A stretch of 64,000 nt of DNA, taken from Paramecium pentaurelia. Its lineage: Eukaryota > Ciliophora > Oligohymenophorea > Peniculida > Parameciidae. Both the position numbers and the translations under genes were made by a program. The DNA is taken from positions 636,716-700,715 of the forward strand of contig CAJJDO010000018.1 in assembly GCA_905183005.1 (NCBI GenBank), written 5' to 3'. Shown one piece after another: positions 1 to 13,187 of this stretch; positions within the stretch are counted from its first letter, which is position 1, and each line of letters starts with the position of its first letter. Under the pieces are notes generated by a model. The model worked only from the letters and a program-made list of their open reading frames with translations, had not been told where the DNA came from and searched no databases.

Positions 1-2564
1 AAATTAATATCTTATTAAAGCTGAATCTGGATTATAAATATATTTATTGTCAACATTATTCTTAATTGATATTAGATTACTTTCCACATCCTAGATTTTC
101 AAATCAATTCCATCAATTAATCCTAATTGTTAAATTAATTTTGTAAATTATGGGAATTATATGCAAAACATATCATATTAAGGAGGTTAATGTCCAAAAC
201 TAGAAAGGTACTTATATATATCTTTTAATAATTAATACTATTATCTAAAATATTCTTTCATCTTTGTTCTTTCATATTCATTTCTAACAAATCTTGTAAT
301 CTTACTACATGACCAATCAAAATCTAAACAATTATCCAATAAATCATCATTATCACCCTAAAATTATTTAAAAGATGAATCTTCTTTATTCCAAAATATA
401 ATATTGACTTTTTTTCTTATAGAATTATTTGCAAATTTTCTCAATATATATTTTTTTTCAGCAGAACGAGGAAATATTTTAATTAATGGTTTATAATCAT
501 TTTTATCATCTATTACATATTCTTATTTTGATAATAAATAATTAATTTAACTAATCTTCTTAAATTTAAGTTTAGTTCCATCTGCAAATTAATGATATTA
601 AAATTTAGTATCCTTGCCTTATAATATTAAATCATCAGGAGGAGATTACATACTTAAAGAATTTTTATCTATAAAGTAATCTTCAGATATTGGATTACTA
701 AAGAAGTACAAAATCCTTCTTTTTGGTGGACACATTTAATAAGTAGTATAATAAAATTTATCTAGATCATCCAAACATCTTTCATCTACAATTTCATCTT
801 TTGTTTCAATATCATAAGCTTCTTAAATTGCAGCCATTGTTATTTTCTTATCCTCATTTATTACCTATTTTAACTAATAAATTATTTCCCCAGTTGTTAA
901 TTATGGTTCAACTGATTTACTTTTTCTTTATTATTTCATCTACTCTTTTAATTCTAAACTTGATGTCATTGGTATTGGTTTATAACTAATATTTTTCTAA
1001 AAATAATTACTCTAAAAAATCAAGATGGAGAAATATTGGAACATCACCATTATATTCATCTGGAGTGTAATTAAATTTAAATTCCATCCAACCTTAACAA
1101 ATCCAACAACAATCATTACCAATTAAACCATCATTTAATTCTGGTATAAAATTCACACCATCAATTTCATATTTCTTTTATTATAATCTTAAAGGACTTC
1201 CTTAAAGTTATAATCCATCATTAGAAAATTAAATGAATCCATTAGGATCTACATATGCTGGACACTTATTTCCTTCAATATGTAATCCATATATCTGATT
1301 ATTCTTTTTCAATGCTTCATTTAAAATTCTTAATTGTTATTCACTAAATTAATTATATGATAGATCAATATGTATAAGTGACACTTTTGGATTTGAAATG
1401 ATTTCACTCCAATATATCATGCAATTATTCTACCCAAGGTGATTATAACTTAGATCAATTACTTTTAATGATTTATTATTGGCTAATCCTTTGGCAATGA
1501 ATTATCCTGATAAAGATCCTAAATAATTCCAGTTTAACATAAAAACTTCAACTGTTTTATTATTACCTAAGAAATTATATAAAATTTATGAGATAGAATC
1601 TGTTAATCCATTCTCTGATAAATTTAATCTAGTAACTGTATTGTTTTTCATTAAAGCATTTAATAATATTTAAGCTCCTGCATCTCCTAAAGTATTATTT
1701 GCAACATTTAAATATTTGATGCTATCAAACAATATAAAATCTATACCTTTTATGGGTTATTATTAATTTTTCTAAAAGCAAAGCTCCTCCTCTTCCTAAT
1801 TTATTATTTGAAATTTTTAATTCCTTTAAAGAAAGTGGAATACAATCTATTATTAAACTTAATTCTTTATCCTTTAAGTTGTTATCACTTAAATATAATT
1901 GTTTAATTCTTTAACTTTTTTATTATTTCAATAAAGTGGTCAATATTGGATAATATTTAGATCCAATCCCTAAATTAGTAAAATTCATTTCTTTTTTATC
2001 AACTAAACAATTTGATAAATCAATTTTTTTTGGGAACAAACTGTCATGAACACAAAAATAGTATATTGGATTCATTCCATCTTCTTTTATGAAATTTTAA
2101 GCAATGTCTCTCAACTTTTGTTAATTCTTTAAGAACCCAAAATATGATTCTTCATTATTTGTATCTCTGAATTATCACTCTAATATACTTAATTTATTTT
2201 TAACATGCTCCTTATGTTTGTCTAAATCAAAAACATCCACACTACTTTTTGATTTCTCAGAACTATCTTCACTTATCTCTTCACTCTAGTTTATCTAAAG
2301 ATCATTCTTAGCCGGAAAAATTCGTGGAGTTTATCTAATAAGTTTTTATGATAGATAAATTGAATTCTTTTGTTTCTTTATGCTTTCATCAAAATAGTAA
2401 GATGTCTCCTCTTTAAAAACCTCGTTATTTTGTTTTGATCTTGATTCTGATCTGCTAGTTTTAGATGTAAAAAATGTTTTCAACATCTCTTTCTTTTACC
2501 TTGAATAATCTTTAAGTAATGGCAGTTTTCTTTATTGCTTTGAATTGGAAAGAATTATTGACAT
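1..2564 (-). CDS. Leucine-rich-repeat protein, C-terminus cut by window edge
   Basis: Begins MSIILSNSKQ with a Ser/Lys-rich head of about 150 residues, then several leucine-rich repeats of the ribonuclease-inhibitor type (LYLSDNNL, LKISNNKLG, LNVANNTLGD, LNLSENGL, IDLSYNHLG, IDLSYN). After the repeats comes a Trp/Cys-containing stretch (DCCWICQGWMEF) and a long charged C-terminal region that stays open to base 1. Two introns restore frame: 25 nt in the repeats (GTATAGATTT..GATAG) and 25 nt near the end of the Trp/Cys stretch. LRRs are protein-binding scaffolds; no catalytic domain is visible. The partner is unknown. It is the last of a run of minus-strand genes and is separated from the GTPase gene by a 0.8 kb AT-rich gap. 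Confidence 0.85.
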
Positions 2565-3342
2565 TTTATATTTTATAAATAATATGCCATAATTTCTTTA
2601 AATCAATTTTTACAATAAGTTCTTCCATTTAAAACTATATTGATTACTAAATATTCGATTGATTGCTATTAATATCAATTCAAAAATAGACAAATTTTAT
2701 TTATACTATCAAAGAATAACAATAAAAATCATATTTTAATAATATTTTTGTATCAATGAGAATTCAAACAAAGATGAATTATTTATGTATAATTTACTCA
2801 TGAATAATTTGAGATAATTATATGCTTTTATTACTGTCATGTAGCTTCATTTTTTATAAAAAATTCAAGCATCAATATATGGGAATTGGGAAGATTCAAT
2901 ATAATTAATCTGATTTTTTATTATTATTAAATATACTTAAAAGAATGAAGTTAAACTTAAATCAACACTAAAATTTTGTCCCATTAATTACACAAGAATC
3001 AAATATAGTAATTAATACTTAATACAGAATTTAATCCTTAAGAGTTAGATTTTATCATTAATCACAAGAAAAACATTATTCAGATTAATTTAGTAATAAT
3101 AATAATTAAGTTTCAAGATAGGATAGTTTTTTTATTAAATTATTAAATCTTAATTTTTTCTTTTAAATAAAATATATTAGATGTGTAAGAAATCAACAAA
3201 AAAATAAGTATGCTAAATATTATTATATATAATATCCATTAAATTTGAAAATTCTATAATTGTTAATAGAATTGAAATTAAGGTTCTATAGTTTAGAAAT
3301 TCAGTATTTTGTATTACTTATTATTTATAATAATTAATAATT
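2565..3342. other. Intergenic, AT-rich, no gene seen
   Basis: Nearly 780 bp with no open frame that reads like protein on either strand under the ciliate code. It is much longer than most gaps in this window. It lies upstream of the LRR gene and downstream of the GTPase gene. No RNA gene or repeat could be recognised by eye. Confidence 0.5.
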
Positions 3343-5973
3343 TCACACATTTATTCCAACTTCATGAAAACAATCGCGAATTATCTTTTACTCTTCTTCA
3401 CCAACTGATTTCATGGCATGTTTTATTTTTGAATTTTATTTTAACACCCATTTTAAAGCCTCTAATAATATAAATACTTAGAATATTACCCTTTAGTATA
3501 TATGGAAAACTCTCTTTAAATGAAATCAATTAACTTTTTTCAGAATTCATGAATGCAAGTTTTTATTCAAGATCCTCCCTTATACTAGTCAATTTTTCAA
3601 TGTCTTTAGTAAAGTTTTCAATGACTTAGATATGCATATCTAAATTTTCTGATTTTTCTTCCAATCTTTAAGATAATCTTTGGTTTTCTTATTAAATTTA
3701 CTATCCATAATAAGATTTAATAAATACCTTAAGATGTTACTAATTTTTTTGGGCTTATTCAAATTTTTCATAATAGGTAATATTTTTAGCTTTTAGTTCT
3801 TCATTTTGTTTAATAAAATGTTCTAGATTATTCTTCAAAGATTTTCTAAATACAAAATATAAATACTTTTCTTGTTCTAAATCTTCTTTCATTTTTAATT
3901 TTTTTTATTTATAATCTTCTCTAAGTTTTATTATTTCATTAAACTTGTCTTATTATAATTTAGAAATTTCTTAGAGGAAGATACTTTATTGTGAGTGATC
4001 CATAGCTCTTCTTTTAAAGAAATCATTCATTTAATGAGCTTATTATTTCATATCCTTATATTATAAAACTAAATCATTGGATATCTAATAATAATAAAGA
4101 TATTTATATACATCTTCTCCTGGTTCTCTGTATGATTAATTATCATCATTCATTCGTTTTAATAATTATTAACATTCAACTCTTTTTCCATTAAGTTCAT
4201 TTCTTACTCTTTAAAGTTACTCTTATAAATTTTAAACATCTTATTTCAATTTTTAATTTTTTTCTTTTTTATTTTACAATTCTTAACTTAATGACATTAC
4301 TTTAGCTTAACATGCTTCTAATTCAAGACTTTTAATTTTTTCTTATTTATTTGTCTCTCTAGTCCAATTTTCAATTTCATATTTTAACTAATCTCTTTCC
4401 TTTTATATTTCATATAATAAGCTTTCTTAATTTGCAATAGTTTTCCTCAATCTTTCTTCACCTTCTCTAGCTTAAACTAGATATTTTTTAGTTTAATTAT
4501 TTTCTTCTATATATACTTTTTAAACATTTAATATAAGTTTTTCAAAATAACTAAATAGAAATGAAGGCACTTTTTCAGAAAAATGTTTGTATTTAGAATG
4601 GCCTTTAACATTTTCCATATAATATTTAAAAAAACGACTATAAGTTTGAAATTACTCTACTAATAGTGAAGGTTTAATGCTATCAACATTATCTAAAACA
4701 GGAACTTGAAAAGTATTAAAAAATTTCTATAAAATTTAATTAGCTACTGTAGTAGATTATTCTTTATTTATTTCTAATCTAGTTTATAAATCCTAAGACA
4801 TCATATCATGTAATTCTGTTTTCATACTAGCAATTTTAGAATTATCAATTATTTCCTTAGATTTTTAATCTAACCTTTAAAATATTTCAGTTTCAATTTG
4901 TTTTTTTAATTAAATTAATTCCTCATCTTCAAATGGAGCCTTCATTTTAGACAAAGCCTCTTAATACTTTTTAAAGTATAGACTTTTAAGTTCTTCAAGT
5001 AGATTTCTTGCTTCTTATTGAATAACTCTATCTAAACTAGTTAAAATTTAAGGTATTCCTCCAGAATTAATGGCATCTATATATTCAAGAGAAAGTTTCA
5101 AAAACATCTCTGCAGTTAAAGAAGTACCATTAATTTATTTTGGTGGAATGTTCTTAAAAACTCTTCTTTCAAAATCATATACAGCTGATATGAATTCTGG
5201 TCTTAAGGCATTCCAATCCTCTTCTTCAACTCTTGCAAGTCTTTTTTCATCTTAAATGGGTCTGACCATACAAATACAATCTCTAAATTTAAAATACTCT
5301 CTAATCTTTCTTCTAATAAGATTTTTTCTTTCTCCATCAGGACCTGGATTAGATTGATCTTAAAGTGCAAATTCCAAATATTCACTTGGAGTACGTCCTC
5401 TTAAATCAAGAGAGAAATCTCTCAATACCCAAAGGAATGTTGGAAAAAACTAACTCAAACTTTTATCCTCAGATCCTACACTAATGTTCTCACTTAATTT
5501 AATAACAAGAGAGAGATTTTCTATTGATTATTCATCAATATGACCCAATTGATTAAATACAAACATTGAAGATAGCAATAAAGATATTGAGAATATTTTA
5601 GTGTCAACTCCCAAGTCTCTTTAAACTGAATTTAATCCTTCTGTATCCATTAATAAGATTGAAGTATTTTCATTTAATGGAATTGGTTAGCTCCATAACC
5701 AAATACCTTTAGTACATGGCATAGTTGTAGGTCCAACAGCAAATCCCTTTTATCTCTTTAATACTCTATTAGCTAAAAAGGACTTTCCAGTTCTTTATGG
5801 ACCTGCAATTGTAAGAACAGCTACCTAAATATCCCATTAAATGCGAATACTTTTCTATCAGCAATTGATTGTAACATCTTAATTGCCTAAGGATGAATTT
5901 CAAAAATAGTTTCCATTCCTTCTTAAGTTTAAATTTCCTTTAACTCAATGAATGGGATTGGTTAACCTTACAT
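3343..5973 (-). CDS. Guanylate-binding-protein-type large GTPase with coiled-coil tail
   Basis: Removing two introns (26 and 28 nt) gives 858 residues. The N-terminus carries a GBP GTPase domain: P-loop GPQRTGKS, a switch region with a TMPCTKG-type threonine, G3 DTEG and an RD-type G4 motif in WVLRDFSLDL. The rest, about 450 residues, is Lys/Glu/Gln-rich and predicted alpha-helical coiled coil. GBP/atlastin-superfamily proteins hydrolyse GTP and dimerise, usually at membranes; this one has no clear C-terminal transmembrane hairpin or CaaX box, so it resembles the soluble GBPs common in ciliates. The start MQGQPIPFIELKE matches the short N-terminal strand usual before the P-loop. The K+ channel gene ends only 32 bp upstream. 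Substrate or cellular site cannot be told from sequence. Confidence 0.93.
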
Positions 5974-6005
5974 TTTATATTTATATTATTATAAAATTAT
6001 TCAAT

Positions 6006-8738
6006 TCATTATAAAGTGAATTTATTACTTCTTTTGTAATACACTCTTAATTTAAGTGATAATTGTTTTACTCTATGATAGAAAGTGTATTTTTCAAATC
6101 TATCATATATTCTTTAAAGTCTTTAGTTTTTTCTTTTCATAGTTTTAGCCATTTATTTAACTTAAGACTCTAAAGAGTATTGAGGCATATATGAAATACT
6201 CATAAAGTTAACTTTGTCTAAATTAAAAGTATTTTAATAATTAAAAATATGTTTGACTTCATCAAGAATACTAAATGATCTATTTAAATGATCTGTAATA
6301 GGAGCAAAATTACTTTTAGATGTTTTATATTCAATTTTTCCAATTTTTAATTTTGATATTGAAGATCCTTAAATAAAATAAATATAAAAGAATACTATGT
6401 TGAGTTTTGATAAATTATTATTAAATAATTTACTTTGATTATTATAATGGAGTATGTTAATAATCAGAATGTTATTCTTCATCACTAATACCACTAAGAT
6501 TTTAAATATTTTAAGCTATCATTTATGCTGAATTTTGATAAACAACTTCTGATAAACCAGTTCTTTATTATGGGATTTCATTTTAATTGTTTTCATTCAT
6601 ACCTAAAAGTTATATCTATTAATCTTCTTAAAATTAATTAAGAGTTTAAATTAATTTATTTAAATATCCAAAAGTATTATTTCTATTATCTTTTCTTTTC
6701 TTCTTAATTCTATAATTATGTTTTTCAGTAAAGTTTTCTTTTTTCAAAATTAATTCTAAATCTGGTTTATATTAGATTAATGGACAATCAATTTCCAAAT
6801 GAAAAGATCTATTACAAAAATTACATTTATGATCAAATAACACTAAGTTATTTGTAAATATAATTTTGTCTTTAATATGATGAAAAATATCATGATCCTT
6901 TTGGTTGCTTCGTATAATTTCTAAAAATTTTTTTCTATTTATTTTATATAATTAAGTTGGACTATTACAAATGGCTGTCTCTTTGGGACAAAAACCTGTA
7001 AAAAAAGAATATATTCCAAGATATTAGTTTTTTTATAATGTTTTAAGTGTTGTTTTGGTTTGGATCTCTGTTTATTTTACTTCACCCTTATGTATAAAAT
7101 ATCTTAAATAAAAATGATGTTTGTTACAGACTATCCTCTTAAAGATCACCTTATTTATATACTACATCTCCAGCAAGTAATGAAATTAATTATAGATTTT
7201 TAGCAACTTGGATTTAAGTTGATTTAGAAAAATGATTTATAATTAATTTAATTTATTTAATTACTCTAGCTTAAATATCAGCATTTAAATCTTATTGTAA
7301 ATTAAATGGAAGTGAATTCAATATATTGTTTACATCATCCATATTCTCTTTTTTCTCTTAATAAAGTTAAGAATTTAAATAATTTCTGATTCTTCCTTGT
7401 ATTTATTCATCTACATTATTTTTTAACATAAATTGTGTAATTTAAATTAGATTCTTTCTATAAATAATCAATTAAAAAATAATTACTTATAAGTTAATTA
7501 TGTATCATAAATATTCTTTAAAATAATCCCTATAGAACTCATTGTATAAGCAAATGCACAACTAGAAAGAAACATAACAATAGATGAAACAACCATTTCA
7601 ATTTCATTTCTTGCAACTACATCACCATATCCAACTGTAGTCATAGTCATTGTTGCCCAATAGAAAGCAGCATTATATTTACTCCAAATAGATTTATCTT
7701 CTAAATGATTATCTATTAACCATGAATTTCCTAAATTTTCAGTTTATGATCCAACATAATGCCAAATACATGCTATAATATGAGCAAAATAATAAATTTA
7801 AATTATTAAAGATATTAAATCTATTGTAAAACTTTGATTTCCTCGACAATATATTTATTGGAAATACTCTGTTATATATCTTTAAATTTTTTTATATATC
7901 AAAAACACTTAAATTATATTTAGAAACTCTTGTAAGTAATAAAATTAATAAAATTAGTATTTTAATCCTATCCATATACCCAAATTAAAAAAATCAAAAA
8001 TAGCATTAGATTTTAAATAATTTTTAATAAAATCCTTTCTTTAGTATACTATTACTGCTTCTATAATTATAGCTCTGTTAAATATTACTAAAAAGTCACA
8101 AATCAAATAAATTAATATTATTGACTATAAATATTACATTATATTATTATTATAATCTTGAAAAGAACATAAAAATGGACTGATCCAAAGCATTATAAGA
8201 TGAAATAAAAGTCCCAAAATATCCCAAAACATAATGAAATGAGTTGATGGTAGAAATATCCATTTATTTTCTTTACTATCTTCAGCTATAAAATATATTA
8301 TGTTATTTATTTACAGCTATTTTTAGCAAATTATTAAGCTGGTTTTTCATCTAATGCTTCATTTATTCTTAGCTTTTAATCCTATTTCATGAAATAAAGA
8401 TTTGTAAATAGATTGTTTATGAATCGATGTATAAAGTATTGTTTCCTAAAATTTATTACAAATTATGATGATTTAGATCTTTCAGTCATTCTCAAAGATC
8501 TATTTGTTAAAAATATTGCATGCTTTAAATAATCAGACTAATTTTAAAAAAATCATAATTTTACTTTACGACTTTAACCAAAAACTTCTTGCATTTTGTC
8601 CTTAATCATATTTCTATTTATAACTTCATTCTCTTCATCAAATAATGATTATGATGAAGGAGACTCTGGTTTTGATGTGATTTACTATGTTACATTGCTA
8701 GGACCCATTCTAGTAGTGTTAGATGTATTAGCTTCCAT
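6006..8738 (-). CDS. Voltage/cyclic-nucleotide-type K+ channel with zinc knuckle
   Basis: Six-transmembrane K+ channel of the EAG/CNG class. The pore helix and filter read TMTTVGYGDVV, followed by S6 (VSSIVMFLSSCAFAY) and a C-linker (RIRNYLNSQL). A cyclic-nucleotide-binding fold starts at LQLISLLAGDVVYKQGD. After it comes CNFCNRSFHLEIDC, an exact C-x2-C-x4-H-x4-C zinc knuckle, then a basic tail. The Ser/Thr-rich N-terminus starts MEANTSNTT. A 28-nt intron (GTATTCTTTT..TTTAAG) is needed near the 3' end; without it translation would stop at 6331, while with it the tail runs about 110 residues further to a TGA at 6006. Ciliates carry large families of such channels in the surface and ciliary membrane. 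Ligand binding cannot be judged: the canonical cGMP-contacting arginine was not located. Confidence 0.93.
6784..6825 (-). other. CCHC zinc-knuckle motif in the K+ channel tail
   Basis: Fourteen codons encode CNFCNRSFHLEIDC, with spacing C-x2-C-x4-H-x4-C as in retroviral nucleocapsid knuckles and some RNA-binding proteins. It lies about 100 residues after the cyclic-nucleotide-binding fold. In a channel it may bind zinc as a structural or regulatory element; that is inference. Confidence 0.8.
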
Positions 8739-8911
8739 AACTAATTTGAAAAATTAATTCTTGAGATGCAAAATTATTAAATTCTAATGAAACTTAGTTC
8801 TATGTTACTAAATAATTCATATAGAAATATATATATATATTTATAATATAGCTCTTTGGAGTTAAAATCATCAACAATTTTGTCCTTTATGAAATATATA
8901 TATACAATTAT

Positions 8912-11711
8912 TCAATTTACTTTAAACTATTTTTCTTATTTACTAGATTTTATTAATTTTTATAACACTTATATTGCTAATCCAATTAATATAGTTGTTA
9001 ATATTATGGCATTATAATTGAAGTTGTTCTGCAACATATCATAAGTCTAAAATAAATAATTACTACTACTTTATCTGGTGATATTATTGTGAAAAATATA
9101 TCAGAACCATACACTATAAGTAAGGCAGAAGATTCTAAATTTGTAGTTTCTAATGAAAACTTCTCGAAATCGAACTAATTTAATAACAAAAATAAATTAC
9201 TAATTAATTGTAAGTCAGTATACTTTAGAAATAGATAGGAAGTTCATACTAATAAGATATTAAGTCATTAGACCATAAGGAATATTCTAAGTGTGATTTT
9301 TCCCTTTTTCTTGCAGAAACTAGATTTCTATCTAATTAATGTAATTGACTAGAAGTAGTTATAATTAATAAATTTTTCTTAGTTAAAGAGTTTTTAGTTT
9401 TGGATATTCCTAGATATCTTATACCCAAAGGATATCCATAAACTTATTATAAGAAAATAGCATTATAATCTGTTTAATAATAATTTTTTATTATTGGATC
9501 TTAAGAGAAATAATAATACTCCAACATTTTTATAAATGAACATTCAATTGTCATATGATAAATCTCTATTGTCCATATTTCAAATATCATTTAGGCTTAA
9601 TTATAATATGTTACAAAAACCTAATGTTCATCAAAAACTAAATTGATTTGTTAATTAAGATCTGCTTCATTTTAGATACCTTAAAATAGAATTTTCCCAG
9701 TTTTAGCATTGACAATATATAATTTAAGTGAATCTTCATCTGTAGTGAGAATTGCAAAATTTGTATGATCAATTAATTTAAATATCACATTTCTATCATC
9801 CCAATTTGCAACTCTAGGATTATCTTGACCATATTAATAAGATGATCTTATAAGTATTATTTTATCTCTCATATTTATAGTCCATATTTTTACTAATTGT
9901 TTATCATATAATTTATATCCTATCAACACTCCATTATCATTTCTATAGAGTATAATTTCTTTATAATTCAAATGATCATTATTAGGATAAGTAAATACTT
10001 TATAATCTTCATCTATTAAAATGATTAGATTATAATATTAACTAGACTTACTTTCTATTTTATATGGGATTGTCCAAATAATCTTTTTAGATCTTCTTGA
10101 AGCTACTTATTATATTGATCCATAAGACAAATCTAGAATAAAAGTATATAGTTTCTTTCGTTGATCTGAATAATAAAATAGAATATGATTCTTAGATCCA
10201 ACTTTTTAATCATAATTCTATGCAAGATTTGGACTAAAAGGCCATAAATATAATTATATACTCTATTTAATGGAGTGCCACTAATTTAAATGTTTAATCA
10301 AGATTATTTATATACAACTTTTATATTAGTTAATGTTCTTTTGTATCATAACATAATAATGTATTATAAGTTGATAAGAAACATACTTTTTATTTAAGAC
10401 CAAAAGATTACTCCATTTCGTTCTTCTTAATTTTTTAATTATCAATATCATTGATAAATTGTATAAACATTTCTTATAAATCTTTAATCTCATTTAATAC
10501 TCTTAATATTACATTTTGAAGTATTAAGAAAGGATTGTAAAGACCATTTTATTATAAGGATTTATAATATGAATTTTTATATGTTTATTTTTTGTTTTCA
10601 TATTTCTGATAAAATATGTTATCTATGCTGATTAAGGATTATTCTGTTTACCAAAGTATTGATTAATTCTCTAATAATACAGTTTATAAATCTTAATACT
10701 AAATTAAAAATTATTTCTATGATAAATCAATCAAAAATGCTCTTAAGATATTTGATTTATTTGTTATTTCAATAATTTAAACACTTAATTTTTAGGTTTC
10801 TCTGTCTAAACTTTGAATTATAAGATGATTTTATTCTTATTTTACCAAAAAGTAGTATTTTTAAGTCTCTAAATTTTCTATAACTTATAAATTAAAGTGA
10901 AATTCATATTCAATTTATCCTTTCAAATCTATAATTTATTTATTATTTTTAGTTCTAATAACTAAAGTTTAAGAAAAACCTAAGAATTAGCAAGTTTTTC
11001 TTATAAGTTCAATATTAATTTACTTTGCCATTTTATCTTTAAGATGATAGGCAAAATAATTATCATAATAAATTAATGTTTTTCCAAATTCAATAACTTT
11101 ACCACCCTTCCTACTATGAACACAATAATCTTCTGTAATTGAATTTCTAATCGAAAAAATACAAATTTAATTTTATTTCTATATTACTATAATTGGTATT
11201 TCAAAAATATATCCAGCATAAATAATTTAATTTTCTATCCTTTATTAATGATCAAATAATATTTACTTTTTTAAAAATCTTTCGTTGATTGTTGAAAAAA
11301 TAGTTTGACCAGATATAATAATATATTCTCCATTTAATCCAATCAGACAATTATCTATCTTATCATTTATTTCCCATTATGCTAATATTGAAAAACCATT
11401 ATTAAACAAATGAACAACTTTTTAATTTGATTCATATTTGACATAATTAAAAAAATCACACATTATGTATGTATTTCTCGATTAAACTTAGCCTATCAAA
11501 TTTAGTAGATCTACTAACTACCTGTAACTCTAAAGATTTTTCCATTTTGGTTCTAAGTATTATGATAATAAATTATATCCTCATAAACATAAATGGAGGA
11601 AAGCTATCCAAATAATCTCATTTACCAGTTATCTAAGTCATTTGACTATTAAGATAAGGCTTACACAATTGAAAGTAAGTGAATAATTACACATAGTAAC
11701 AAGAAAAACAT
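8912..11711 (-). CDS. Large secreted/type I membrane protein, function unknown
   Basis: Starts with a clear signal peptide (MFFLLLCVIIHLLSIVQA). About 850 residues of Tyr/Asn/Ile-rich sequence without a domain I recognise follow, then one hydrophobic segment (NAIILTTILIGLAIQVL) and a short basic cytosolic tail ending KQFKVN. The layout, signal peptide, large ectodomain, single membrane helix near the end, fits a type I surface protein. Repeated short segments with W/Y and G (for example KIWTIN-like strands) hint at beta-propeller or beta-sandwich folding, but I could not count repeats. It ends 173 bp upstream of the K+ channel start and begins 50 bp after the preceding coiled-coil gene. Internal introns were not all resolved. 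Confidence 0.75.
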
Positions 11712-11761
11712 TATGGATAATTAAATTTTTATAATCCTAATATGTATTATTCAAAACATAT

Positions 11762-12882
11762 TCATTTGATTGATTATTCATTATCTATTTTATCACTTGA
11801 TATTATTTAAAATGCTTATTCTATTTATTATTCTGTTGGTTCAAATCTTTTTTTTTTACATTATAATCTATTTTCTTTTTGATATTTTTCTAATTTAGAT
11901 AATTATTCTGTTTTTTTATTTTTTAATTCTTTTTCTTCTTATTTTTATTTTTTTAATTAATTAAGAACTTATTTTAATCTTTAAGCTTCTTTTTTATCAT
12001 GAATGATTTTTTGATCTTTCTTTTCCATTAATTTTTTTCTTTGATCTAATAATTTCAATTTTTGAGGATCAGGAGGAGGTACAATCTTTTTTGATTCTTA
12101 TTTTGATGCACTTCTATGTCTTGATAAAGATTTATTTAATATTTCTTTTTAAACTTAAACAATTTTTTCAATTCTACTTTTTCTTAATTTACCTTCTTCA
12201 ATCTAAATAATATAAATATAAATAATACTCTTGATATATCTGCTCTCCATGCAACTTTTGATAGACTTTATTCTCTAGGTTATGGTTAAAGTTATTTAGC
12301 ACTATATAAATTTTGTAATAATTTCTATTTTTCTTAATATTCTTTCAATTTTTATTTTCTAGCTGTTTCAGGATTTATCATAGCAGCACTTGAAGGTCTT
12401 GGTTTTCTATTTGATTAATGAGTAGTTAAATGTGATTATCTGTGTTCATAATGATGATATTCACATTTTTATTTAGTTTATTAGGAAGAATTCAAAATTT
12501 TTTATTTTCTAACTTTTTTTGATTCTGAACTAGCAATTGAAGATTATTCTAAACAATATAAATAAATAATTATACTTATAGATTTATTAGATTTATTAGT
12601 TGATGGGTTTTCTTAATAATTTCTTCTTACTTTAGGAGTGGGTGTTGGAGATTTCTTTAGTCTTGTTGAACTTTTTCTACTGCATCCACAACAAGAACAT
12701 GAACAACAACTCATTAATTCATATTTTTGATTAGACATTCTTGATTTTTGATCTCTATGAGTTGAATTAGACTTTATTGATCTTGAAGACTTATGTGTTT
12801 GAGATTTTGGTTGAGTTGTAAAAATAGTTCTTGATGGTCTTTGTTCTTCATAATATTGGATCGGTTAAACCGATTACAACAT
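11762..12882 (-). CDS. Basic coiled-coil protein with cysteine cluster
   Basis: Two introns (27 and 26 nt) give an exact 355-residue frame. The N-terminal 60 residues are Ser/Arg/Gln-rich; at about residue 58 there is a dense cysteine patch (SCCSCSCCGC), then a Pro/Ser/Lys stretch (SPTPTPKVRR). The second half is a highly charged Lys/Glu/Gln coiled coil containing PRPSSAAMINPE and VPPPDPQKLKLLDQR. No enzyme domain is seen. The cysteine patch could be S-acylated and so anchor the protein to membrane, or bind metal; both are inference. An in-frame TGA four codons upstream of the ATG fixes the start. It probably belongs to the many ciliate cytoskeletal or basal-body associated proteins, but this cannot be shown here. 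Confidence 0.85.
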
Positions 12883-12901
12883 TTTTCTCTAATTCAAAAT
12901 T

Positions 12902-13090
12902 TCACTAACTGATACTCATTTTGATACTACATGGTATAATGTCATCAAGCATTGGTACAAGTGCAATGTCAGGATTAATGTGTTTAGCTAACATTTTATT
13001 GGAAAGCTTATGTAAGTTTTGTTATTCTAGATTAATCTTTGTTTTAGGACTCAATCGACCAACTAACTGAACTGTCTAATTGTTATACAT
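12902..13090 (-). CDS. Small protein, 62 residues, unknown
   Basis: An uninterrupted minus-strand frame starts MYNNQTVQLVGRL and ends KMSISQ before TGA. It lies between two well-supported genes, with only 19 bp to the next start (12882) and about 100 bp from the DDT-WHIM stop. Codon use and composition look coding (SPKTKINLEQQNLHKLSNKM, then PDIALVPMLDDIIP). No signal peptide or membrane segment is present. I do not recognise a family. Confidence 0.6.
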
Positions 13091-13187
13091 ATTAAATTTA
13101 ATTAAATAAATAAGTTATTAAATTAAGAATCTATGAGTTAAAGATTTAGAACAAAAAGAATTTTATTTATTAAATACAACAATAATT

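Noticed and set aside
801..989. Standard-code open frame on the plus strand
   Set aside because: Antisense to the LRR gene coding sequence; hydrophobic composition is typical of a shadow.
6331..6333. TGA as the end of the K+ channel
   Set aside because: It lies downstream of a 28-nt intron; removing the intron changes frame and extends the protein about 110 residues to 6006.
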